64,000 nucleotides of DNA from NCBI GenBank assembly GCA_028871795.1, contig JAGWMG010000002.1, positions 124,001 to 188,000 on the forward strand, read 5' to 3'. The notes below the pieces were generated by a model. The model was given only the letters and a program-made list of their open reading frames with translations, ran no database searches and was not told the DNA's origin. The position numbers were made by a program, and so were the translations under genes. The number at the start of each line of letters is the position of its first letter. Within the stretch, counting starts at the first letter, position 1. Shown in pieces: positions 31,319 to 38,985 of this stretch. The DNA is from Alphaproteobacteria bacterium. GTDB taxonomy: Bacteria; Pseudomonadota; Alphaproteobacteria; Micropepsales; Micropepsaceae.

Positions 31319-31337
31319 GATAATGAGAATACGTCGC
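31319..31337. promoter_or_regulatory. Fur-box-like site upstream of feoA
   Basis: GATAATGAGAATACGTCGC matches the 19-base Fur consensus at 13 positions, 11 of the first 12, and lies 15 bases upstream of the feoA start. It fits iron-repressed expression of ferrous iron uptake. Confidence 0.55.
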
Positions 31338-31352
31338 AATTAACGGTGCATA

Positions 31353-31637
31353 ATGAGCCGTGACAGCCAGATTGCCGCTTCCAAACCCTGCCTGCCGCTG
31401 GGCCGCGCGCTCGCGGGATTCCGCGGCCGCATCGAGGCCATCCTGGTCGGCAACGACAAATCCGGGCTGCCGCCCGACGAGCTGGAACGGCGCTTGATCG
31501 AACTCGGCTTCGTCGAGGGCGCCAGCGTGGAGATTCTTCACGAGGGCGCCTTCGGGCGCGACCCCATCGCGGTGCGCATCGACCAAGCCACCGTTGCGCT
31601 GCGCCGCCGCGAAGCCATGGCCATCCTCGTCACCTGA
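31353..31637 (+). CDS. feoA: Ferrous iron transport protein A
   Basis: 94 residues with an SH3-like beta-barrel of the FeoA family (ERRLIELGFVEGASVEILHEGAFGRDPIAVRID, and final REAMAILV). It is a cytosolic accessory of FeoB. Stop and feoB start are 11 bases apart; a Fur-like box precedes the gene. Confidence 0.93.
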   Translation: MSRDSQIAASKPCLPLGRALAGFRGRIEAILVGNDKSGLPPDELERRLIELGFVEGASVEILHEGAFGRDPIAVRIDQATVALRRREAMAILVT

Positions 31638-31648
31638 ACGGATTCGGC

Positions 31649-33529
31649 ATGAGCATCACGACCGGCCTGGGGGCATGGCACTTCGCTCTGGTCGGAACCC
31701 CGAACAGCGGCAAGACCGCCCTGTTCAACGCGCTCACCGGCAATCGTCAGAAAGTCGCGAATTATCCGGGCGTCACCGTCGAGCGCAAGGCGGGCGTGGT
31801 GCACACGCCGTCGGGACGCTGTGTCAAGATCATCGACCTGCCGGGCACCTATTCGCTGCGCGCCAGAAGTCCGGACGAGGAAATCACCCGCGACGTGGTG
31901 CTGGGCCGTCTCAAGAGCGAGACGGAGCCCAACCTCCTGGTGTGCGTCGCCGACGCCACCAACCTGCGCCTGGCGCTGAGGCTGGTGCTGGAACTCAAGC
32001 GCGTCGGCAAGCCGCTGCTGCTGGTGCTCAACATGTTCGACATCGCCCGCCGGCGCGGCGTCGAGATCGACGTCGCGCGCCTGTCGGCGGAACTCGGCGT
32101 TCCCGTGGTGCCGTCCGTCGCCGTGCGCCGCGGCGGCACCGTGGAACTCCTCAAGCGCTTCGACGATCTCACCGGCGGCAGCGCGACCGGTTGCGCGGGA
32201 AGCAGCTGGGCGTCGCCGAGCAGCGCCGATCTGCGCGCCGCCCAGCGCCAGGCCGATGCCATCATGCGCGCCACCGTGCACGTCCCCGCGCCGGATACGC
32301 TGACGGCGAGGCTCGACGCCGTGCTGCTGCATCCCGTAGCGGGACTCGCGATCCTGTTTGTCATCCTGTTCGTGATGTTCCAGGCCGTGTTCACCTGGGC
32401 GCAGCCCGCGATGAATCTCATCTCGACGGGTTTCGCCGCCCTGGGCGCGTTGGTCCACAACGCTCTGCCGCCGGGATTGCTGCAAAGCTTCATCGAGAAC
32501 GGCGTGATCTCCGGCGTCGGCAGCGTGGTGGTGTTCCTGCCGCAGATCCTGACCTTGTTCCTGTTCATCCTGCTACTGGAAGACCTCGGCTACATGGCGC
32601 GCGCCGCCTTCCTGATGGACCGCATCATGGGCGGCGCCGGGCTGCACGGGCGCGCCTTCATCCCGCTGTTGTCGAGCTTCGCCTGCGCCATTCCCGGCAT
32701 CATGGCGACGCGGGTGATCGACAACAAACGCGACCGGCTGACCACCATCCTAGTGGCGCCGCTGATGACGTGTTCGGCGCGCATCCCGGTCTACACACTC
32801 ATCATCTCCGCCTTCGTTCCGGCGAAGCAGCTCTGGGGCTGGGCCAGCCTGCAAGGGCTGGTGATGTTCGCGCTGTACGCCGCGGGCATCGTCAGCGCGC
32901 TGGGCGTTTCCTTCGTCGCCAAATACCTCTTCTGGCGCGAGGACCCCAGCCCGCCTTTCATGCTGGAAATGCCCGACTACAAGCTGCCGCGCGTGAAGAG
33001 CGTGGCTCTCGGCCTCGTCACCCGCGCCCAGATGTTCCTCAAGCGCGCGGGCACCACGATCTTCTCGATGATGGTGGTGGTGTGGTTCCTCGCCTCGTTC
33101 CCGCGCCCGCCGACCGGCGCGGCGGGACCGGCGATCGATTACAGCCTGGCGGCGATGATCGGCCGCGTGCTGCATCCCGTCCTGGCGCCGATCGGCTTCA
33201 ACTGGCAAATCTCGGTGGCGCTGATCCCCGGCATGGCGGCGCGCGAAGTCGCGGTGGCGGCGCTGGGGACGGTCTACTCCATCTCCGGCGGCAGCGAAGC
33301 GGCGCAACAGATCGGCCACGTGCTGGCCGGACAATGGAGCATGGCCACCGCGCTCGCCTTTCTCGCCTGGTATATTTTCGCGCCGCAATGCGCCTCGACG
33401 CTGGCCGTGATCCGCCGCGAAACCGGAAGCTGGAAATGGATGGCCGTCACCTTCGGCTACATGCTGACGCTGGCGTATATCGCGGCGTTCGCCACCTACC
33501 ACATCGCCGTGGCGCTGGGCGCGGGCTGA
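31649..33529 (+). CDS. feoB: Ferrous iron transporter FeoB
   Basis: 626 residues. N-terminal G domain: G1 GTPNSGKTALFN, G2 NYPGVTVERK, G3 DLPGTYSLRA, G4 NMFD. The membrane part has the Gate motifs SFACAIPGIMATR with APLMTCSARIPVYTLIISAF, and a second gate with GMAAREVAVAALGTVYSI and FAPQCASTLAVI. It imports Fe2+ across the inner membrane with nucleotide hydrolysis. Length is at the short end of the family; no FeoC was seen. Confidence 0.97.
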   Translation: MSITTGLGAWHFALVGTPNSGKTALFNALTGNRQKVANYPGVTVERKAGVVHTPSGRCVKIIDLPGTYSLRARSPDEEITRDVVLGRLKSETEPNLLVCVADATNLRLALRLVLELKRVGKPLLLVLNMFDIARRRGVEIDVARLSAELGVPVVPSVAVRRGGTVELLKRFDDLTGGSATGCAGSSWASPSSADLRAAQRQADAIMRATVHVPAPDTLTARLDAVLLHPVAGLAILFVILFVMFQAVFTWAQPAMNLISTGFAALGALVHNALPPGLLQSFIENGVISGVGSVVVFLPQILTLFLFILLLEDLGYMARAAFLMDRIMGGAGLHGRAFIPLLSSFACAIPGIMATRVIDNKRDRLTTILVAPLMTCSARIPVYTLIISAFVPAKQLWGWASLQGLVMFALYAAGIVSALGVSFVAKYLFWREDPSPPFMLEMPDYKLPRVKSVALGLVTRAQMFLKRAGTTIFSMMVVVWFLASFPRPPTGAAGPAIDYSLAAMIGRVLHPVLAPIGFNWQISVALIPGMAAREVAVAALGTVYSISGGSEAAQQIGHVLAGQWSMATALAFLAWYIFAPQCASTLAVIRRETGSWKWMAVTFGYMLTLAYIAAFATYHIAVALGAG

Positions 33530-33608
33530 GGACGACATCGAGGCGGGGTGAGCCTTTTCCGGCGGACGGTTTGCGTATATGCCGTCGCAGCGGACACACA
33601 GACCGGCC

Positions 33609-33965
33609 ATGAAGATCGTCCAGGCTTTCTCCTTCGAAGCGGCGCACCATCTGCCCAACGTCCAGCCGAGCCATCGCTGCCACCGGCTGCACGGCCATTC
33701 CTATCGCGTGGAGCTGACGCTGGAGGGGCCGGTCGATCCGGCGACAGGGTTCGTGGCCGATTTCTTCGACATCGAAAAGGCGTTCGCGCCGGTGCTGGCG
33801 CGGCTGGATCATTATTGCCTGAACGACGTGGAAGGGCTTGACAACCCCACGGCGGAGAATATCGCGGTGTGGATCTGGCGGCGGGTAAAGCCGGCGCTGC
33901 CGCAACTCCGCGCCGTCATCGTCCGCGAAACGAAGGACTGCTGGGCGGAGTACGAGGGCGGCTGA
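33609..33965 (+). CDS. queD: 6-carboxy-5,6,7,8-tetrahydropterin synthase (QueD/PTPS family)
   Basis: 118 residues from ATG 33609. The zinc histidines are in FEAAHHL and the CxxxHGH motif CHRLHGHSYRV, which also carries the catalytic Cys; the substrate Glu is in VRETKDCWAEY. This pattern is that of QueD, which makes the queuosine precursor from dihydroneopterin triphosphate. No queC/queE is adjacent, so a 6-pyruvoyl-tetrahydropterin synthase role cannot be excluded. Confidence 0.88.
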   Translation: MKIVQAFSFEAAHHLPNVQPSHRCHRLHGHSYRVELTLEGPVDPATGFVADFFDIEKAFAPVLARLDHYCLNDVEGLDNPTAENIAVWIWRRVKPALPQLRAVIVRETKDCWAEYEGG

Positions 33966-34075
33966 AGGCGGGACGGCACTATTTGGCTGTCGCGCCTAAA
34001 AATATAGCAGCTATAAAGCGTTAGACGATCTCCCGGGTGGATCTGCACGGGCGTCGCCTTTCGCTTGTATTTACA

Positions 34076-34090
34076 TTGGAACTATTCTAA
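34076..34090. promoter_or_regulatory. Irr/ICE-like inverted repeat upstream of the peroxiredoxin gene
   Basis: TTGGAA-CTA-TTCTAA is an inverted repeat with one mismatch, close to the iron control element of alphaproteobacterial Irr (TTTAGAA-n3-TTCTAAA) and to other Fur-family operators. It overlaps a possible -10 region, 31 bases before the ATG at 34121. Confidence 0.45.
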
Positions 34091-34120
34091 TTTTATCCTC
34101 GTAAGAACGAGGAAGGGGTC

Positions 34121-34663
34121 ATGCTGAGCGTTGGCGACAAGTTTCCGGATTTCTCGGTGACGGGCGTGGTTTCCGCCGATCCCCGCGCCGCGTTCGCGGA
34201 CTTCACCCAGGCGTCCGACGCCGGCAAGTGGAAGATCGTGTTCTTCTGGCCCAAGGATTTCACCTTTGTCTGTCCCACCGAGATCGCAGGCTTCGGCCAG
34301 CTCTACGGCGACTTCAAGGACCGCGGCACGGCCGTCTACGGCGTTTCCACGGACAGCGAGTTCGTGCACCTGGCCTGGCGGCAATCCCATGCCGACCTCA
34401 AGCACCTCCCCTTCCCGATGCTATCGGACATCAAGCGCGAGCTTTCCACAGCGCTCGGCGTGCTCGACGCAGCCGCGGGCGTGGCCAAGCGCGCCAGCTT
34501 CATCGTCGATCCCGACGGCATCATCCGTTTCGTCTATGTGACCGACATGAGCGTGGGCCGCAATCCGCAGGAAGTGCTGCGTGTGCTCGACGCTTTGCAG
34601 ACCGACGAACTCTGCCCGTGCAATTGGCGGAAAGGCGACGAGGTTCTGAAACCCGCCGTCTGA
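34121..34663 (+). CDS. ahpC: Peroxiredoxin, AhpC family with three catalytic-type cysteines
   Basis: 180 residues of the thioredoxin fold. The peroxidatic Cys51 is in FTFVCPTE; the C-terminal ELCPCNWRKGDEVL has two cysteines (165, 167) like the mycobacterial, AhpD-dependent AhpC rather than the single resolving Cys of enterobacterial AhpC. It reduces H2O2, organic peroxides or peroxynitrite in the cytosol. No ahpD or ahpF is nearby. It is preceded by an Irr-like box and followed by a strong terminator. Confidence 0.92.
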   Translation: MLSVGDKFPDFSVTGVVSADPRAAFADFTQASDAGKWKIVFFWPKDFTFVCPTEIAGFGQLYGDFKDRGTAVYGVSTDSEFVHLAWRQSHADLKHLPFPMLSDIKRELSTALGVLDAAAGVAKRASFIVDPDGIIRFVYVTDMSVGRNPQEVLRVLDALQTDELCPCNWRKGDEVLKPAV

Positions 34664-34719
34664 CTGCCGGCCCCCCCTCGCCGGCACATACCCCCCCTCT
34701 GCCGGCGGGGCCCCCTCAG

Positions 34720-34750
34720 CCCCTCACGCGCAAGCGTGAGGGGTTTTTTT
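34720..34750 (+). terminator. Rho-independent terminator after ahpC
   Basis: A 10-bp perfect stem CCCCTCACGC / GCGTGAGGGG with loop GCAA is followed by seven T residues. Confidence 0.93.
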
Positions 34751-34853
34751 CAGAGGACCCAAGGCCGATCGAAACGCCGAAAGGCCGCCTGCCGGAATTC
34801 GCCAAGGACCTGAAGCCGAACCTGTCCTCGCCGGCGGCATAGTCCGCGCGCAG

Positions 34854-35666
34854 TCACAACAGCGGCAGCGCCTCCTTCAGCCTGCCGCCCACGCGCACCG
34901 GTTCGATGCGCGCCGCAAAACCTTTCGCATTCGTCGCCAGGAATACCGCGCAAAGCGTGGCCGGCCCGGTCGCCGGGGTGAAACGGCTCGAATGCATTTT
35001 CTTGGTGAAGCGCTGCAGCGGCTCGTATTTCTCCATGCCGATGACCGAATCGTAATCGGCGCAGGCGCCGGCGTCGGTCTGATAGGCCGTGCCGCCGGGA
35101 AAAATTTGCGCGTCCGCGGTGGGAATGTGCGAATGGCTGCCGACGACGAGGCTGGCGCGGCCGTCGCAGAACTGGCCCATCGCCATCTTCTCGCTGGTCG
35201 CCTCGGCGTGCATGTCGACGACGACGGCGTCGGCGCCCTCGCCCAGCGGGCACGCGGAAAGCTCGGCGGCGACGGATGCAAACGGATCGTCGAGCGCGTC
35301 CATGAACACACGCCCCATCACGTTCGTCACCAGCACATGGGCGCCCGAACGAGTTTCGTACAGCCCCGCGCCTTTGCCCGGCGTGCCGGGAGGATAATTG
35401 CGGGGCCGCAAAATGCGGTCCTCGTGCTCGATAAAGGAGAGAATCTCCTTCTGGTCCGCCCAGTGGTTGCCGGTGGTGAGGCAATCGATGCCGAGCGCGA
35501 ACAATTCGTCGGCGACGGCGCGCGTGATTCCGAAGCCGCCCGCCGCGTTCTCGCCGTTGGCGATCACGAAATCGATCTTGAGCCTCTCCTTGAGGCGCGG
35601 CAATTCGGCCGCGACGACGTCTCGCCCCGGCCGTCCCATGATGTCGCCAATGAAGAGTATGTGCAT
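34854..35666 (-). CDS. YmdB-type metallophosphoesterase (TIGR00282 family)
   Basis: 270 residues. Metal-binding motifs of the family are all present: ILFIGDIMGRPGR, IANGENAAGGFG, TTGNHWAD and GSHSHIPTADAQI. B. subtilis YmdB, the studied relative, is a cyclic-nucleotide (2',3'-cNMP/cAMP) phosphodiesterase affecting RNA levels and biofilm decisions. In alphaproteobacteria the gene follows 5-FCL as here; 36 bases separate them. Confidence 0.92.
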   Translation of the reverse strand: MHILFIGDIMGRPGRDVVAAELPRLKERLKIDFVIANGENAAGGFGITRAVADELFALGIDCLTTGNHWADQKEILSFIEHEDRILRPRNYPPGTPGKGAGLYETRSGAHVLVTNVMGRVFMDALDDPFASVAAELSACPLGEGADAVVVDMHAEATSEKMAMGQFCDGRASLVVGSHSHIPTADAQIFPGGTAYQTDAGACADYDSVIGMEKYEPLQRFTKKMHSSRFTPATGPATLCAVFLATNAKGFAARIEPVRVGGRLKEALPLL

Positions 35667-35702
35667 AAGGCGTTATTAGCATATAAGCGCCGCCGACGCG
35701 CC

Positions 35703-36281
35703 CTAGACCCGGTGAAAGCGCCTGTAGCCCTTTTCGGTCACGATGGCGTCGAGCGGCTGATCGTAGTCGCGGTGCGCCACGTCGGGTATTTCCTGTCCCG
35801 CGTAGGCGATGCCGACGGCAATGACCTTGTGCTCGGCGCGCAGCGCCGCCAGCGTGCGGTCGTAGTAGCCGCCGCCGTAACCCAGCCGATACCCCGCCGG
35901 ATCGAAAGCCAGCATCGGCACCAGCAGGATGGAAGGCGTCACGATCTGGGCGTTCGCCAGCGGTTCGGGAATGCCGAAGGTGTTGGGCCGCAGCGGATCG
36001 CCTTCGATCCAGCGGCGGAACTCGAGCGGCGCCATGCGCCTCACGATGCGCGGCAGGACCAGCGGATGGCCTTTCCTCGCCAGCACTTCCATCAGCGCAC
36101 GCGGATCGGCTTCCTCGCGGCAGGTCCAGTAGCCGGCAACGACGGCGTCCGGCGCAAAACCGAGGTCGTCGAAATGTTCGGAAAACCGCGCGGCGACATA
36201 GCGGGCGAAATCGGGGAGCGCACGCGCCAGCGTCACGCGGCGGGTGCGGGCTTCCAGGCGAAGACGCTGCTTGTCGTTCAT
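35703..36281 (-). CDS. 5-formyltetrahydrofolate cyclo-ligase
   Basis: 192 residues. It turns 5-formyl-THF into 5,10-methenyl-THF with ATP. Signature: LLVPMLAFDPAGYRLGYGGGYYDRTLA, with the ATP-binding Gly-rich turn; the basic N-terminus LRLEARTRR is also typical. It is directly downstream of the 6S RNA, the arrangement (ssrS-ygfA) known across proteobacteria, and is probably cotranscribed with it. Confidence 0.95.
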   Translation of the reverse strand: MNDKQRLRLEARTRRVTLARALPDFARYVAARFSEHFDDLGFAPDAVVAGYWTCREEADPRALMEVLARKGHPLVLPRIVRRMAPLEFRRWIEGDPLRPNTFGIPEPLANAQIVTPSILLVPMLAFDPAGYRLGYGGGYYDRTLAALRAEHKVIAVGIAYAGQEIPDVAHRDYDQPLDAIVTEKGYRRFHRV

Positions 36282-36296
36282 GGCCCACCGAGCGAA

Positions 36297-36462
36297 GTGG
36301 ACGGGACCGCCACCGCCGTCGGATGTGGATCCTCACGGGCCTGCAAGTGCAGGTGGGCGCCATATGTCCGAAGCCACGGCTCCGGTCAGGGACAGCTCCC
36401 GGTGAGTACCATTAAGGCCCCTGGGTATCGCGCTCCTGACGCGCGGGGCAGTACCCGTCCGG
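36297..36462 (-). ncRNA. ssrS: 6S RNA
   Basis: Upstream of 5-FCL on the same strand. The ends form a long closing stem: GGACGGG pairs with CCCGTCC (36454-36460 with 36299-36305), then ACUGCC with GGCGGU. The middle has the proteobacterial 6S features GGCCTTAATGG, GGGAGCTGTCCC, and the 3' hairpin CACCTGCACTTGCAGG. A -10-like TATAAC lies at 36470-36475, placing the 5' end near 36463; about 165 nt. It mimics an open promoter and sequesters housekeeping RNA polymerase. Ends are estimates. Confidence 0.82.
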
Positions 36463-36503
36463 CGGCCAAGTTATACGCTCGGGATGCGAATGTCATCGCC
36501 ACA

Positions 36504-36980
36504 TCAGCGCCCGGGACCGAGAACCGCTTCGCGGCGCTTGAGGCTGTCGGCGGGCCAGAGCTTTTGCATGTCGTAATAGACCTCGAAGGCGGGAACGCCG
36601 GCGGGCAAACCAACCCAGGGCTGTTTCGAGCGGGTGAAGATGTGCACGTCGGGCTTCAGTGCAGCGGGACGGTCGAGCGTGCCGACGCGCACGAAGCGAA
36701 GCGCGGGCCGTCCGCCGTAATCGCTCCACATCGCCGTCTGGCATCGCGGGCAGCGATAGACGTCGTGCGGGCGGCCGCTGTCGGTGGGCACGCGGACGGG
36801 TTTGGGCTCGCCGCAGATCAGCTCGATGCGATCGGTTTCGATGATCGCATTGAGCACGAAGGCGCTGCCCGTCTGGCGCTGGCAATCGAGGCAATGGCAG
36901 CAATGCACGAACATGGGCGCGCCGGTGAGCCGATAACGCACCGCGCCACAGGCGCAACGGCCGTCAAGGGTGTCGCTCAT
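36504..36980 (-). CDS. GFA-family (glutathione-dependent formaldehyde-activating-like) protein
   Basis: 158 residues with the zinc-binding cysteine pattern of the family: CACGAVRY, CCHCLDCQRQTGSAF and CPRCQTAMW. Most such proteins have unknown substrates; true GSH-formaldehyde activity is established for few. Its 3' end runs into the 6S RNA promoter region. Its presence, with the next gene, separates zapA from 6S RNA, which are usually adjacent. Confidence 0.88.
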   Translation of the reverse strand: MSDTLDGRCACGAVRYRLTGAPMFVHCCHCLDCQRQTGSAFVLNAIIETDRIELICGEPKPVRVPTDSGRPHDVYRCPRCQTAMWSDYGGRPALRFVRVGTLDRPAALKPDVHIFTRSKQPWVGLPAGVPAFEVYYDMQKLWPADSLKRREAVLGPGR

Positions 36981-37216
36981 GGGGAACCTGCCGGCAAAAT
37001 TGCTCCCAATTCTTCCATTCCAGGAGCAAAAAAGCGATGGGCGTCATTGCTTTGGTGCCCGGCGGCGCGCCTGCCGACAGGGCCGAAACAAAAGAACAAA
37101 TCCGGCGGAAAGCCGCCAAAAACGCGTGAAACAGCCACAGTGATGACCCAACCTAGGATTGATGCTATTCGTTAACAGGCGCACCAAAACATTGGGCGCT
37201 AGTGGGGACGTGGGGG

Positions 37217-38119
37217 ATGCCCGATTCCGGGGACATATGGGAGCAGTTTTGCGCGATCGCAAAAAGAGTCTGCGCGTGCGTGGAGAGACTCTGGGACGGC
37301 TTTGGAACGTCCCTTTCCGCCTTCCTCTGGAGGATGGGGCTGGCCACGATCTTTTCTGTGTTCGCCTTATTCATATTGGACTGCCCGTCGCTACCCTTCT
37401 TTCTGAAGGCCGTGTTCATTGCCGCCGCCTTCGGAGCATTCCTGTTCGTGTTGTCGCTGGAGCGCCAGTGTATGCCCGTTGAACCGGACTGCGGTCGCAA
37501 TGCGCGCAGTATTAGACTTCAACCGCGCAACCGCGCCGGCGTCTTCATCGAGGATCTCAAAGGCCTCAAGAATAAGCATGAAGTGATGCTCGTGCTGCGC
37601 CAAATCAAACCCCATACGCCTATCAACCGAAGGTACTCGATTGAAACGGTGCTTGACCAAGTTCAAAAGCTTGATGCTCATATCACTAAAACTAATGCGA
37701 CCGCATTTTCCAATGTGTTGCAGGTAAAATGGGTCTGCTTAGAGAAGAGCAACGGCGAATTTTACGCGTATCAAAGGTACGAAATTTTCCAGTCTCACAT
37801 CAAATTCATCGTCAATTCGCGATACGTCACGATTTTGAATACGATGAACGAGAATGACTTCATGGCCGCGATAGAGGACGAAATCTACTGGAGCGGCGAA
37901 GGAAAAATTGTCGAGAAGGACTGCAAAAAGCGATCCGCGGTCATCCTGGACGCGATACAAGGATTTCAAAAAGACTGCATCACGAAGGGCATCGGCAATA
38001 AAAAGGCCCTCAAAGCCGCGCGTACAAATAACTGGGACACCGCGATGCTGGTGTCGAAGCGCGACAAGAACTCAATCGGCGTCGTGAGCGTCGGCGAACT
38101 TGTAGCCGCACGATTGTGA
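37217..38119 (+). CDS. Hypothetical membrane-anchored protein, AT-rich
   Basis: 300 residues from ATG 37217, preceded by GGGGG; a GTG at 37202 is also in frame. Two adjacent hydrophobic spans (about residues 38-58 and 62-82) form a membrane hairpin, followed by a ~210-residue cytosolic domain rich in Lys/Asn. The last 30 residues (AMLVSKRDKNSIGVVSVGELV) resemble the end of a CBS domain, but I see no second CBS unit and recognise no family. Base composition is lower in GC than the flanking genes and the orientation is opposite to zapA and GFA, suggesting acquisition. Function unknown. Confidence 0.75.
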   Translation: MPDSGDIWEQFCAIAKRVCACVERLWDGFGTSLSAFLWRMGLATIFSVFALFILDCPSLPFFLKAVFIAAAFGAFLFVLSLERQCMPVEPDCGRNARSIRLQPRNRAGVFIEDLKGLKNKHEVMLVLRQIKPHTPINRRYSIETVLDQVQKLDAHITKTNATAFSNVLQVKWVCLEKSNGEFYAYQRYEIFQSHIKFIVNSRYVTILNTMNENDFMAAIEDEIYWSGEGKIVEKDCKKRSAVILDAIQGFQKDCITKGIGNKKALKAARTNNWDTAMLVSKRDKNSIGVVSVGELVAARL

Positions 38120-38143
38120 CACGATTGTGAAACGCGCCGGGTT

Positions 38144-38503
38144 CTACGCCCTTACCAGCTTGGCGGCGACGTTCTCGACGCGCTTGGCGGCGGACTCCAG
38201 CGTATCGGCCGCGAAGCTCTCGGACTTCGCCAGGCGCTTGTCCAGTTCGTCGCGCGCGAAGCCGACTCCGGCAAGCTCGCTCTTGAGCGCTTCGAGTTGC
38301 GTCGACACCGTGTGGTGTTCGTCGGCGAGCAGAAGCGCCGACATCAGCATCAGGCGCTGATCGCCGACCTGCCCCACCGAGCCGAGCAATTCGCGCACTT
38401 TGCTATCCACATGGACGGCGAGCTCCTTGAGATGCTCCTCCTCGCCTTCGTCGCAGGCAATCGTGTAAGCGCGCTGGTTCACCATGACGTTGACGAGGGG
38501 CAT
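38144..38503 (-). CDS. zapA: Cell division protein ZapA
   Basis: 119 residues from ATG 38503, fixed by GGAGG six bases upstream. The N-terminal globular part (VNVMVNQRAYTIACDEGEEEHLKELAVHVDSKV) and the long C-terminal helix are typical. It crosslinks FtsZ filaments at the Z-ring. Confidence 0.93.
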   Translation of the reverse strand: MPLVNVMVNQRAYTIACDEGEEEHLKELAVHVDSKVRELLGSVGQVGDQRLMLMSALLLADEHHTVSTQLEALKSELAGVGFARDELDKRLAKSESFAADTLESAAKRVENVAAKLVRA

Positions 38504-38565
38504 TTCAACCTCCGTTATCAAAAGGCGAATAGCGAGTAGGGAACAAACAAGAAACTACTCCCTAT

Positions 38566-38832
38566 TCACGATCTCCCTAGTGCGGTGCGGATTTCCGCGA
38601 TGGCGCCGTCGAGGCGGTCTTCGACCTCCTCGGTCAGACCCGACAAGGAGCGCACTTCTTCTTCGAGTTCGGCAATGCGCGCCAACAATTTTTCGCGCTC
38701 TCCGTTCAGCAGCGCCGTGCGCCTTTCCGCGTCTGACGCCGAATCCCGCGCCTTTTCCAGCGGCGCGGCCGCCGAGTCGAGCAATTCGAGCGCTTTGCCG
38801 AGGCGTTCTGCCGCGAGTTCCAGCCTGCTCAT
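38566..38832 (-). CDS. DUF4164 coiled-coil protein
   Basis: 88 residues from ATG 38832, fixed by GGAGG seven bases upstream. Almost wholly heptad-like helix (RLGKALELLDSAAAPLEKA; REKLLARIAELEEEVRSL). This small family is regularly found beside zapA and tkt in alphaproteobacteria; a division-related role (ZapB-like) is plausible but inferred from context only. Confidence 0.85.
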   Translation of the reverse strand: MSRLELAAERLGKALELLDSAAAPLEKARDSASDAERRTALLNGEREKLLARIAELEEEVRSLSGLTEEVEDRLDGAIAEIRTALGRS

Positions 38833-38985
38833 AAGCGCGCCTCCTTCTTCGTGTCGGGGCAAGACCTTAGGCGCTCGGATGAAATGCGGTCAACGCAATG
38901 CTGTGCAAGTTCTTGGGGAGGGACCTTGACGGCAAAGGCTTGCTCTCGTTAAGGCCGGGGCCATTCCCAAAGGTAGAATTGGACG

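Noticed and set aside
34228-34842. Frame extending past ahpC through the terminator
   Set aside because: Overlaps ahpC in another frame and runs across a strong terminator; not a gene.
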